Positions 6,059-13,495 of a stretch of 15,972 nucleotides of DNA are shown here, piece by piece. The stretch covers positions 1-15,972 of the forward strand of contig JANMSE010000365.1 of assembly GCA_031389045.1 (NCBI GenBank). The letters are read 5' to 3'. Source of the stretch: JABFSC01 sp031389045 (GTDB lineage Bacteria; Desulfobacterota; Binatia; Bin18). Under the pieces are notes generated by a model that ran no database searches, was not told the DNA's origin, and worked only from the letters and a program-made list of their open reading frames with translations. Each line of letters opens with the position of its first letter. The stretch's first letter is position 1. The position numbers and the translations under genes were made by a program.

Positions 6059-6864
6059 ACCACCGCCGCGCCAGTCCCCCACACGGGACCATACGCGAGC
6101 ACTGTGCCTGACGTTGTTGGCGTACCAAGCACCCCCATCAGCCACGCGAAGGCTTTGAACCCCATGTCAGCGACGGCGGCCCGTGCATACTCCGTGCTCA
6201 ACGTCAGCACCTCGGCATTCTTTCCTTGGCTTATTAAGTCGAGGATACGGCGGTTCCAGGTATCGTCTTCGACACGAGCAAAGCGATCCGTGCGCGGATC
6301 AACTTCTTCGGTGAAAAACCGCCCGGACAATCCCGTACAGGCAACAACGACTGCACGCTTGCCACTCTCTTCAATGGCTTGGCGCATGGCGCGCCCAAGA
6401 GTCAGAGAATCTGCTTGCCCGGCGTAAATGTTACAAGAGACCACGGCCACTGGAATCGTACTGTCAGGATTCAAGAAACGAAGTGCCACCAGCGTCCCCG
6501 TATCGAGTGGAAAGCCGTGATAGTTGACCGTCTTCGTCGCCAATCCCAATGAAGACGCGATGGCCGCCGCCTGGGTCCCCAGGGCGGCATCGACTCGGAG
6601 GTCGAACGGAAGGTCGCCGTACTCGTACCAATTCTCATCCACATGAAGCCCTTTGGGATTCGGGTTCGTTTGGAAGGAGTGACCGAGCACGGAAATCCAT
6701 TGCGTACTGTAGATAACAAGGACATCCGGGTTCGTGGCTTTGATCCGCTCCCCAGCCTGACGCAATCCACGCCGGAGCGTTTCCCAACTTTCGACAGAAA
6801 GCGTTGAGGTGAGGTGTGGTAATCCGGGGACAAGGAATGCGCGTTGAATCGTGCTGGTTGACAT
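6031..6864 (-). CDS. Class III extradiol dioxygenase-like protein, alpha (non-catalytic) subunit, 277 aa
   Basis: This is a LigB-superfamily protein and a divergent paralogue of the next gene upstream. They align through LVPGLPHL/LAPHPPHL, VLVIYSTQWIS/VILVHSPHWMT, YHGFPLDTGTLVALRFLNPD/VDYGTIVSLHMLNPD and FAWLMGVLG/LTWMLSAMG. The metal-binding positions are lost: the first His is Gly14, the second His is Gln55, and the metal Glu appears to be an Asp in VADMG. This matches the structural alpha subunit of 2-aminophenol 1,6-dioxygenase (AmnA type), which pairs with a catalytic beta subunit. ATG 6864 has AGGAA seven bases upstream, whereas a longer start would run into the heptamer repeat. The last codons are formed by another heptamer repeat. 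It is downstream in a probable two-gene operon. Confidence 0.8.
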   Translation of the reverse strand: MSTSTIQRAFLVPGLPHLTSTLSVESWETLRRGLRQAGERIKATNPDVLVIYSTQWISVLGHSFQTNPNPKGLHVDENWYEYGDLPFDLRVDAALGTQAAAIASSLGLATKTVNYHGFPLDTGTLVALRFLNPDSTIPVAVVSCNIYAGQADSLTLGRAMRQAIEESGKRAVVVACTGLSGRFFTEEVDPRTDRFARVEDDTWNRRILDLISQGKNAEVLTLSTEYARAAVADMGFKAFAWLMGVLGTPTTSGTVLAYGPVWGTGAAVVEYRMKNEE

Positions 6865-6901
6865 AAAGAAATTCCTGATTTGCTGCTCGTCCCGTCTTTT
6901 A

Positions 6902-6943
6902 GTCTTCAAACTCCCAGACTCCGAACTCCGAACTGAGTGACTC
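6902..6943. repeat. Degenerate heptanucleotide repeat between the two dioxygenase genes
   Basis: In-register units GTCTTCA, AACTCCC, AGACTCC, GAACTCC, GAACTGA and GTGACTC fill half of the 82-bp gap between the beta and alpha subunit genes. A 12-base stretch, AGACTCCGAACT (6916-6927), recurs exactly at 14433-14444, upstream of bamA. Confidence 0.6.
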
Positions 6944-6946
6944 GCC

Positions 6947-7840
6947 CTAGACCGTCCCCCGCGTCAAATCCCACTCGACCACCGCATTGCCAGTGCCGAT
7001 CACCGTCCAGTAGCCATGCACCTGAGCCGGCGTGCGCGGGAAGCCCATCGCCGACAGCATCCACGTGAGCCCGCCGGATTTGACTTCGGCGGCGGTCTTC
7101 TCCATGAACTCAGGCAGGACCGTCATAAGCTGCTCAGTCTTCCCTTTGCGCATTAGTTCCAGCACCCGCATATCCCACTGGTACTGGTTGTTATTGAAGA
7201 TCACTTCCTTGTGCATGTCCTCGATCAGCTCAGGTTCGCGATCATAGTGCAGATGCGAAAGGGTATTGCTCGCGGCCAACACCGCGCGGCGACCGGTTTT
7301 GGCGATTGCTCGCGCGGTCGCCTGGCCGAGCTTGACCATCTGTTCCTGACCAATCTCCGTCGAATAGAAGTAGGGCGAATTGTTGGCCGAGATGCCCAGA
7401 ATCGGAATATCCCAATCCGGGTTAAGCATGTGAAGCGAGACGATGGTGCCGTAGTCCACACGAAAATTGGGATTGGTCATCTTCTTGGCCACCAGCCCCG
7501 TCTGTCGCGCTTCTTCGTAACAGGCATCGGCCAGCTCGACATCGACGTTCATCTCGTAGTTGTAGCGGAAGATGTGGGGAAAGATCGGATCAACCGACAA
7601 CCCTTTGAGATGCGGCACGCGAAGAAAATGGTGACCGACAATCGTCATCCAATGGGGACTATGGACGAGAATCACGTCCGGTTTGCAGGCTTTGATTTTT
7701 TCGCGACATTTTTCGTAGGCCCAGCGCAGCATCTCCCACCCGCCAGTCGAGCGGGGTTCATTGCGATCAGGGTTTTCACCGTAGACCAGATGGGGTGGAT
7801 GGGGCGCGAGAAAACCAGCGAGTATCTGACCTTCCGCCAT
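6947..7840 (-). CDS. Class III extradiol ring-cleavage dioxygenase, catalytic beta subunit (2-aminophenol 1,6-dioxygenase-like), 297 aa
   Basis: This LigB-family non-haem iron enzyme should open an aromatic ring next to a hydroxyl or amino-hydroxyl pair. It closely follows the AmnB pattern: LAPHPPHLVYGENP near the start with His14, HSPHWMTIVGHHF with His63, SNTLSHLHYD with His196, and Glu252 in TAAEVKSGG. In AmnB the iron ligands are His13, His62 and Glu251 and an active-site His is at 195, so all are matched with an offset of one. ATG 7840 has a strong AGGAGG site and a promoter candidate upstream. The degenerate alpha-subunit gene follows, the same order as amnB-amnA. The substrate could be 2-aminophenol, a substituted one, or a catechol-type compound; no other degradation gene is present to decide. 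Confidence 0.85.
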   Translation of the reverse strand: MAEGQILAGFLAPHPPHLVYGENPDRNEPRSTGGWEMLRWAYEKCREKIKACKPDVILVHSPHWMTIVGHHFLRVPHLKGLSVDPIFPHIFRYNYEMNVDVELADACYEEARQTGLVAKKMTNPNFRVDYGTIVSLHMLNPDWDIPILGISANNSPYFYSTEIGQEQMVKLGQATARAIAKTGRRAVLAASNTLSHLHYDREPELIEDMHKEVIFNNNQYQWDMRVLELMRKGKTEQLMTVLPEFMEKTAAEVKSGGLTWMLSAMGFPRTPAQVHGYWTVIGTGNAVVEWDLTRGTV

Positions 7841-7870
7841 AGTGTTCCTCCTGTGCGAATGTGCGTGGCG

Positions 7871-7900
7871 ATTCTCCTCCTCAGCGAGAAGGGTTGTCAA
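7871..7900 (-). promoter_or_regulatory. Sigma-70-type promoter for the dioxygenase pair
   Basis: On the minus strand TTGACA (7900-7895, perfect -35) is followed after 18 bases by GAGAAT (7876-7871, 4 of 6 to -10). The start would be near 7864, giving a leader of about 24 bases that contains the AGGAGG site of the dioxygenase beta gene. Confidence 0.45.
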
Positions 7901-7972
7901 GATGAGCCTAGTCAGCGATGATACGGCGCTTATGAAAACGAATCGTGCTTGTGATCCGCGGAGATGGGGACG

Positions 7973-8007
7973 CACCCAACCCCCAGCACCGAGCACCTAA
8001 CCCCCAA
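7973..8007 (+). repeat. Degenerate heptanucleotide repeat upstream of flippase gene
   Basis: Five in-register units, CACCCAA, CCCCCAG, CACCGAG, CACCTAA and CCCCCAA, lie directly before the ribosome site of the 8027 gene. The C-rich unit resembles the one at 5221-5262 (ACCCCAA). Confidence 0.6.
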
Positions 8008-8026
8008 TCTTCACAGAGGAGCATCC

Positions 8027-9049
8027 ATGGCAGACACCCCCACCCCCTCACGCTGGCGTCACCTCGCTATCAGTCTCATCGTCAGCCTGGGCTTTTTGTA
8101 TCTCGCGTTTCGCAATATCAAATTCGCTGAGTTAGGCGCGGCCTTTGGCAAACTCGACACCCGTTGGCTCTTGGTCGCCGTCTGTGTGAGTCTCCTCATC
8201 ATGGTGTTTCGCGCCTGGCGCTGGCAATTGGAGTTGCGCCCACTGGAACACGTGCCGTTTGGTCGCTTGTGGATGATCGTCGCCATCGCCTACATGGCCA
8301 TTAACCTGTTGCCGGTTCGACTCGGAGAAGTCGTGCGTCCCTGGCTCCTCTCACGGCGATCCACCGTGCCGTTCTCAACGGTGGTCGGCAACATCGTCTT
8401 TGAGAAAACCTTGGACTCGGTGTGCATCGTTTTTTATATCCTCCTTGGGCTCCTGACCGTTGAAAATCTCCCACTGTGGGTGCGTCGCGGAGCACTGTTC
8501 CCGGCTGCAGCGGCCACGATCCTCGTGACACTGGTTCTGCTCTTCTGGTGGCGGGGCGAGACGTTCGTTGACCGGTGGGTATTACATCTTCTTCCTGAAC
8601 GGTTCCGGGCGAACGTCAAGAAAGTCCTCGCCTCCATCGCGGACGGCATGCGGGTCATTCCGAATCCTTGGTTACTGCTCTCAGTATTCCTCGTCTCGCT
8701 GGCCCAGTGGTTTCTGCCGATCCTGTCCACCTACATTATGATTCTCGCGTTCGATTTTCAGGTGCCGTTTGGGGCCGCGCTCATCACCTTTATCTTCATC
8801 GGTTTTGGCACCGCGCTCCCAGGTTTGCCGGGCATGATTGGCCCTTACCAATATGCCTGCCAATTGGGACTTGGGATGTTTGGCGTGAGCGAGGTGGATG
8901 CCCTTGCTTACGGGCTGGTGCTCAATGCCGTGCAGTTTCTCACGCTGATCGCGCAAGGGCTGATCGCGCTGCCCGCGGCTGGGGTGAGTTTCGCGGAGAT
9001 TCGGCGTGCACGGGAAGAGGTGCCGGAGCCTGGGTCGGCGGTGGATTAA
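8027..9049 (+). CDS. Flippase-like membrane protein (UPF0104, lysylphosphatidylglycerol synthase transmembrane type), 340 aa
   Basis: A polytopic inner-membrane protein with about seven or eight hydrophobic segments (roughly 12-28, 46-64, 80-97, 131-148, 157-175, 213-242, 249-272 and 295-322). The family landmarks are present: NLLPVRLGEVVRPWLLSRR (93-111), VFEKTLDS (124-131) and LPGLPGMIGPYQYA (264-277). This is the transmembrane part of MprF-like flippases (COG0392), without the catalytic lysyl-transfer domain. Free-standing members often sit with glycosyltransferases and may move lipid-linked substrates; here there is no such neighbour. ATG 8027 has GAGGAG about six bases upstream, which is better than an upstream start at 7964 that would read through the heptamer repeat. 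Confidence 0.88.
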   Translation: MADTPTPSRWRHLAISLIVSLGFLYLAFRNIKFAELGAAFGKLDTRWLLVAVCVSLLIMVFRAWRWQLELRPLEHVPFGRLWMIVAIAYMAINLLPVRLGEVVRPWLLSRRSTVPFSTVVGNIVFEKTLDSVCIVFYILLGLLTVENLPLWVRRGALFPAAAATILVTLVLLFWWRGETFVDRWVLHLLPERFRANVKKVLASIADGMRVIPNPWLLLSVFLVSLAQWFLPILSTYIMILAFDFQVPFGAALITFIFIGFGTALPGLPGMIGPYQYACQLGLGMFGVSEVDALAYGLVLNAVQFLTLIAQGLIALPAAGVSFAEIRRAREEVPEPGSAVD

Positions 9050-9066
9050 ACTTCCTTCACCTACGA

Positions 9067-9089
9067 GGTGGCCTCAACCTGCGGCCACC
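9067..9089. terminator. Hairpin between convergent genes
   Basis: GGTGGCC (9067-9073) pairs perfectly with GGCCACC (9083-9089) across a 9-base loop. It lies 17 bases after the flippase stop and overlaps the last codons of the converging histidine kinase gene. Neither strand has a T-run after it, so it is at most a weak or Rho-assisted bidirectional terminator. Confidence 0.3.
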
Positions 9090-10762
9090 GGAATCGTAAA
9101 GAAGAAGGTGCTCCCTTTCCCCTCCGTGCTGTCTACCCACACGCGGCCATGATGGCCGTCGATAATCTCCTTTACCAGCGCGAGCCCCAAGCCGGTTCCG
9201 CCAATGGTCCGGGTGACCGCATTATCCACCCGAAAAAACCGGGTAAAGAGCTTGGACAGCGCTTCCGGCGGGATGCCAATGCCCCGGTCCGTGATCCACA
9301 CCACCACCTCTTCATCTTCGCGATGCGCGCCCATGCTCACTAGGCCCCCATCGGGCGTGTATTTGATGGCATTCGACAACAGATTGCGCAACACTTGACG
9401 GACGCGGTCCGCGTCCGCATGGACAAAAGGGAGTGGGGCTTGAATGGTAAGCTGCAACGGATGCCGTTCTTGCCCCGCGGAAAACACCGCGATGGCTTCA
9501 TCCAACAGGGGGGCGAGATCAACGGACTCGAAAGCGTACGGTTGCCGCCCTTCGGCCATGCGTTGCAGATCAAGAAAGTTATCAATGAGGGTCGTCAGAC
9601 GAACGGACTCCTGATGCATGACCGACAGCATGGCCCGTTGTTTTTCTGGCGCGAAGTCGCGCGTCAATAATAATTCCGTGAATCCACGCATGCTCGTGAG
9701 CGGCGTGCGCAATTCATGGCTCACGGTCGAGACCAACTCATCTTTCAAGTGATCAACTTCCTTGCGGTGGGTGATGTCACGGTACGTGCCGTGCAGCGCG
9801 ACCGGAGTGCCGTTGTGATCGCGAATATACCGGCTCTGTCCCTCAAACGGGACCGTCCTCCCTGTTTTATGCACCGCCTCGAATTCATAACTGACAGGTT
9901 CATCTCCGTCTCCCCTGGAGCGACTGAGCTGCTCTTCGATCCGCGCGATGGACTCTGGGGTTGAGAAGTCGCGCCAGTTTTTTCCCAGTACCTCTTCCGG
10001 GGCGTATCCCAGATAGTGCTGGACGCTCCGACTCACATCGGTCAACACGCCCTTTAGCGTCATCGTGGCCAGCAAGTCCGAGGCATTGTCAAACAAGTCT
10101 CGGCACCGCTCCTCGCTTTCTTGTAACGTGCGAGTGCGCTCGACTATCCGTTGCTCAAGCGTCGCGTTGAGGGTCCGCAGTGCCTCTTCGGCTTCTACGC
10201 GCGCGCTCACGTCGCTCAGAATCGTGCGAAACTGTCCGGGCGTCCCGTGCGCTTCCCCGACCGCGACACTTTCAAGTATGAGGGTCATCGGTGGTCCATT
10301 TGATCGCAGGACCGCCACTTTACACGTGCAGCGCGCGCGCTCGGTGCGGAGGCGATGCAGATGCCGCCGGAAGGTGTCCCGTGCGTCCGCACTGATGAAC
10401 CGCGACAACAACGTGCCCACCACGTGCGCGCGCTCGGTCCCCAACAGGGTCGCGGCGGTCAGGTTCGCTTCTCGGATGACTCCCTCGGAAGAGAGGGTCA
10501 CGTACCCCACGGGCGCGAAGTCATAGAGGTCACTATAGCGGTCGCGGGTTGCCGTCAGGTCTTGTTGGGCGCGTTGGAGTTCCTCGTTTTGCATCCGGAG
10601 TTCGATCTGGCTGACTTGCGGCGCGTACACTAACTTTTGCACATCCTCGGGTGACATGCGCTGGATCTCGCTGCGGGTGGTCCGCAACTCTTCCTCAGCC
10701 CGCTGTCGCAGAGCACGAGCCCGCTCCACCGCCGTGAGTGCAGGTGTGGCAGATTTTTTCAT
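9074..10762 (-). CDS. PAS-domain sensor histidine kinase (562 aa)
   Basis: This protein has no membrane segment, so it should be a soluble sensor. The order is an N-terminal coiled coil (10-75), PAS 1 (about 76-190, starting YDFAPVGYVTLSSEGVI), a linking helix (191-220), PAS 2 (about 221-335, ending with a PAC-like stretch GTPVALHGTYRDITHRKE), a dimerisation/phosphoacceptor domain with His349 in STVSHELRTPL, and an HATPase domain. The latter has N-box LLSNAIKY (Asn464), G1 DRGIGIPP (492-499) and G2 GGTGLGLALVKEI (521-533). All kinase residues are present and no receiver domain is attached. It starts 47 bp after the CheB-CheR fusion on the same strand, so they are probably cotranscribed and functionally linked. 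No response regulator gene is in the window. Confidence 0.92.
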   Translation of the reverse strand: MKKSATPALTAVERARALRQRAEEELRTTRSEIQRMSPEDVQKLVYAPQVSQIELRMQNEELQRAQQDLTATRDRYSDLYDFAPVGYVTLSSEGVIREANLTAATLLGTERAHVVGTLLSRFISADARDTFRRHLHRLRTERARCTCKVAVLRSNGPPMTLILESVAVGEAHGTPGQFRTILSDVSARVEAEEALRTLNATLEQRIVERTRTLQESEERCRDLFDNASDLLATMTLKGVLTDVSRSVQHYLGYAPEEVLGKNWRDFSTPESIARIEEQLSRSRGDGDEPVSYEFEAVHKTGRTVPFEGQSRYIRDHNGTPVALHGTYRDITHRKEVDHLKDELVSTVSHELRTPLTSMRGFTELLLTRDFAPEKQRAMLSVMHQESVRLTTLIDNFLDLQRMAEGRQPYAFESVDLAPLLDEAIAVFSAGQERHPLQLTIQAPLPFVHADADRVRQVLRNLLSNAIKYTPDGGLVSMGAHREDEEVVVWITDRGIGIPPEALSKLFTRFFRVDNAVTRTIGGTGLGLALVKEIIDGHHGRVWVDSTEGKGSTFFFTIPVAAG

Positions 10763-10809
10763 TGAGTGTCTTCTCTCGTATGAGCGCGCGTTTCGCCGGG
10801 CATATTTCG

Positions 10810-13416
10810 TTACTTCATCGTCGCCCGCTTCTGTTTGGTGACATCCATGAAGGTAATCACGAGTCCATCAATCACGTTGTCGCTCGTCCGATAGGGCAAC
10901 ATCCGCATCACATACCATACGCCGTCCTGGGTCGCGACCTCCAGTTCCTTGAACACCAATGTCCGCAGCACCTCACGGGCATCGGCTTCGAGCTGACTGT
11001 ACAGCAACGTGGACACGATGTCGCCAATGGGTCGCCCCACGTCACCGGGGATCAGCTTGAACACCTGCGTGGTCTGCGGCGTGAAGCGCTTGATGCCCAA
11101 CGCATTATCGAGGAACAGTGTCGCGATCGCCGTGCTGTTCAGGATATTGAGCATGTCGTCGTTGATGGACGAGAGCAGCTCGACCTTGCTTTGCAGTTCG
11201 CTGTTCACCGTGTGCAGTTCTTCATTGAGCGATTGCATCTCCTCTTTCGTGGTCTCCAATTCCTCGTTGGCGCTTTGCAACTCTTCATTGGTCGATTGCA
11301 ACTCCTCGTTGGTCGATGTGAGTTCTTCGTTGATGGTATTGGCTTTCTCCATGGTGCTTTGCAAGGTTGTGCGCAGCGTGTGCAGTTCATGTTCCAGTGC
11401 CGCGACGCGCTCGTGTTCGACCGCCTCAAGCTGGCCCGGTTTGACTCGGCGGCGGCGGGCGCGTGAGGGCTGGGGTTCGAGGAAGCTCACCAACACTAAG
11501 CCCCGCAACGCTTCGGGGTCGGCAATTTTACGCACCACGATATCGACGGTGGTGGTGCCGCTATTCGTCCGCACCGACATCCCTTTCCGGAGAACGGGAT
11601 GATCCAGCGTGGTGGCTTCGCGCACCGCGGCCAGAAGATTCACGCGCAGCCCTTCGTCGGCCATGGCGAACAGATTGTGCGTCGGCGGGCCAGGCGCGAG
11701 TTGGAGCACATGGCCGGTGAGCCCATGAATATACACGAGTTCCCCACGGGTGTTCACAATCACGCTGGGCGGGGCAAACTGCCGCACGAGCACCTGCTCC
11801 ACGAGCGACGCGAGTGTGGCCTCCGACGAGCGGGGCAAGGCATCGTCCGTGACCGTAGGGTCTTCGCGTCGCCCGAAGCGCACGGGGAAATCCATCCCCG
11901 GCATCAGAGCCGGACTGGACTCCTTGCGCTGAAAGACCCTCCAGCGCTGCTCCCGCGTCGTGAACAGATCCGTGTATTCGCTAGTGGTCTCGGCGGAGCC
12001 GAGAAACAAGAAGCCCCCAGGATTCAAGGCGTAGTGGAACACTGGCATGAGCTGGCGTTGCCTCTCCGGGTTCAGGTAAATTAACAAATTACGGCAAGAC
12101 AGCAGGTCCAGCTTGGTAAAAGGCGGATCCGAGAGGATGTTTTGCTCGGCAAAAATGATGAGTTCGCGAATCTCTTTCTTAATCCGATACCCGTCGTCCT
12201 CGGTGACGAAAAATCGATCGAGCCGTTCGGGACTGACGTCCACGGCAATGCCCCCTGGATAGCGTCCGTTGCGCGCCTTCTCAACCGATTGTGGGTTCAA
12301 GTCGGTCGCGAAAATTTGGATGGGCCAGCTCTTCTGGAGGTGGTCGCGCCCTTCCCGGAGCAGGATGGCGAGCGAATAGGCTTCCTCGCCCGTGGAACAG
12401 GCCGGCACCCAGACCCGCACGGGAAGATCGTCCGGTCGGGTTGCCAGCATCTCCGGGATCGCGGTCTGCGCGAGAAACGCAAAGGCCTCGGGGTCACGAA
12501 AAAAGTTCGTCACGCCGATCAGCAATTCCTGGAACAGCAAGTCCAATTCGTAGGGATGTTCGCGCAGAAAGCGCACGTACTGGTCGGCGGATTGAATCTG
12601 GTGGACGTTCATGCGCCGTTCAATGCGCCGCTGCAAGGTGCTGATTTTGTACGCGGAGAAATCCTGTCTGGTGCGATTGCGCAGCAACACCTGGACTTGC
12701 CGCAGGAGGTCCGCGGTCAGCGGCATGACGGGCGTGAGCGTCATCGGGGCTGGTGGGTGCGGCCCTTGCACGAAAGTGAGCAAACGACGGGGCATGGAGC
12801 CGGGAGGCAGAATGTAATCCACCACGCCGGTAGCGACCGCGCTCGTCGGCATCCCCGCGAACTTGGCCGACTGCTCCTCCTGCACCATCACCATGCCACC
12901 CACCCCTTTGAGCGCTTGCACGCCGAGCGTACCATCGGTCCCGGTCCCGGACAGCACGATCCCGATCGCGTTGTCCTTCTGGTCCGCGGCAAGTGAGCGG
13001 AAGAAGTAGTCGATGGGAAACTGCACGCTGCCGTGAGTCACTTCAGCGGGCATCGGCTGGAGCACGGCATTGAACAGGGCCAGGTGGAGACCGGGTTGCG
13101 GAAGGTAGATCGTGTTGGGCGCGACGGGCACACCAGCGGTGACTTCGCGTACCACCATCGTGGTATGGTTCCTGAGTAACTCAGGGAGCATACTCGCGCG
13201 GGCGGAGGCCTGATGAGTCACGACCACGAAGGCCATCCCATTATCGGCGGGCATGTCGTTAAAAAACGCTTCCAACGCTTCCAACCCACCAGCCGAGGCG
13301 CCAATCCCCACGATGGGGAATCCCGCGCCGGGCGTGAGGGGTTCGGACGTGGGCGTGGCCTCTTCCTCGGTCAGAGCGGAATCCGGTAGCGGTCTTTCGT
13401 CGTTCGTTTCAGCCAT
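10810..13416 (-). CDS. CheB-CheR fusion with coiled coil and PAS domain (868 aa)
   Basis: Residues 33-215 form a CheB-type methylesterase without receiver domain; the triad is Ser41 (GIGASAGG), His68 (VVTHQ) and Asp161 (SGTGTDGTLG). Residues 230-497 form a CheR-type S-adenosylmethionine methyltransferase, with RVWVPACSTGEEAYS (334-348) as cofactor loop and CRNLLIYL (441-448). A PAS-like part (about 532-645) follows, then a long coiled coil (663-750) and a final PAS domain (751-865) ending in the typical DVTKQKR. In related proteins this architecture is followed by a kinase module; here the kinase is the separate next gene. AGGAG lies seven bases before ATG 13416 and a promoter candidate just upstream. 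The substrate of the methylation pair is unknown, as no chemoreceptor is present. Confidence 0.93.
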   Translation of the reverse strand: MAETNDERPLPDSALTEEEATPTSEPLTPGAGFPIVGIGASAGGLEALEAFFNDMPADNGMAFVVVTHQASARASMLPELLRNHTTMVVREVTAGVPVAPNTIYLPQPGLHLALFNAVLQPMPAEVTHGSVQFPIDYFFRSLAADQKDNAIGIVLSGTGTDGTLGVQALKGVGGMVMVQEEQSAKFAGMPTSAVATGVVDYILPPGSMPRRLLTFVQGPHPPAPMTLTPVMPLTADLLRQVQVLLRNRTRQDFSAYKISTLQRRIERRMNVHQIQSADQYVRFLREHPYELDLLFQELLIGVTNFFRDPEAFAFLAQTAIPEMLATRPDDLPVRVWVPACSTGEEAYSLAILLREGRDHLQKSWPIQIFATDLNPQSVEKARNGRYPGGIAVDVSPERLDRFFVTEDDGYRIKKEIRELIIFAEQNILSDPPFTKLDLLSCRNLLIYLNPERQRQLMPVFHYALNPGGFLFLGSAETTSEYTDLFTTREQRWRVFQRKESSPALMPGMDFPVRFGRREDPTVTDDALPRSSEATLASLVEQVLVRQFAPPSVIVNTRGELVYIHGLTGHVLQLAPGPPTHNLFAMADEGLRVNLLAAVREATTLDHPVLRKGMSVRTNSGTTTVDIVVRKIADPEALRGLVLVSFLEPQPSRARRRRVKPGQLEAVEHERVAALEHELHTLRTTLQSTMEKANTINEELTSTNEELQSTNEELQSANEELETTKEEMQSLNEELHTVNSELQSKVELLSSINDDMLNILNSTAIATLFLDNALGIKRFTPQTTQVFKLIPGDVGRPIGDIVSTLLYSQLEADAREVLRTLVFKELEVATQDGVWYVMRMLPYRTSDNVIDGLVITFMDVTKQKRATMK
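11188..11334 (-). repeat. Seven consecutive heptad-encoding 21-bp repeats in the CheB-CheR coiled coil
   Basis: Residues 695-743 of the fusion protein read as seven heptads in a row: INEELTS, TNEELQS, TNEELQS, ANEELET, TKEEMQS, LNEELHT and VNSELQS. The underlying DNA repeats with a 21-bp period. Such a coil probably forms a rigid dimer rod that passes a signal between the catalytic and PAS parts; the high regularity also makes it prone to gain or loss of units. Confidence 0.85.
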
Positions 13417-13445
13417 GCGAGACTCCTGCGGCGGTAATGGGTGGT

Positions 13446-13474
13446 TTTATAGGTCATCGGTATGGGGTTGTACA
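13446..13474 (-). promoter_or_regulatory. Sigma-70-type promoter for the cheBR-kinase operon
   Basis: On the minus strand TGTACA (13474-13469, 4 of 6) and TATAAA (13451-13446, 5 of 6) are separated by exactly 17 bases. The start would be near 13439, leaving a leader of about 22 bases that holds the AGGAG site. It lies in the 79-bp gap after ureD, so the signalling genes need not depend on ureD transcription. Confidence 0.5.
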
Positions 13475-13495
13475 CAAGATTGGACCAGGCTCCGC

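Noticed and set aside
7211..7921. 236-codon plus-strand open frame opposite the dioxygenase beta subunit
   Set aside because: The minus strand carries all metal ligands and a strong ribosome site; the plus-strand product shows no known motif.
10738..11466. Long plus-strand open frame opposite the kinase/fusion genes, with repetitive hydrophobic residues
   Set aside because: It is antisense to the well-supported CheB-CheR-PAS coiled coil; its repetitive composition is a mirror of the heptad-encoding DNA and it has no ribosome site or family similarity.
12142..12996. 284-codon plus-strand open frame opposite the CheR/CheB region
   Set aside because: It is a shadow of the fusion gene, whose catalytic motifs are intact on the other strand; the composition is unnatural and no domain is recognisable.
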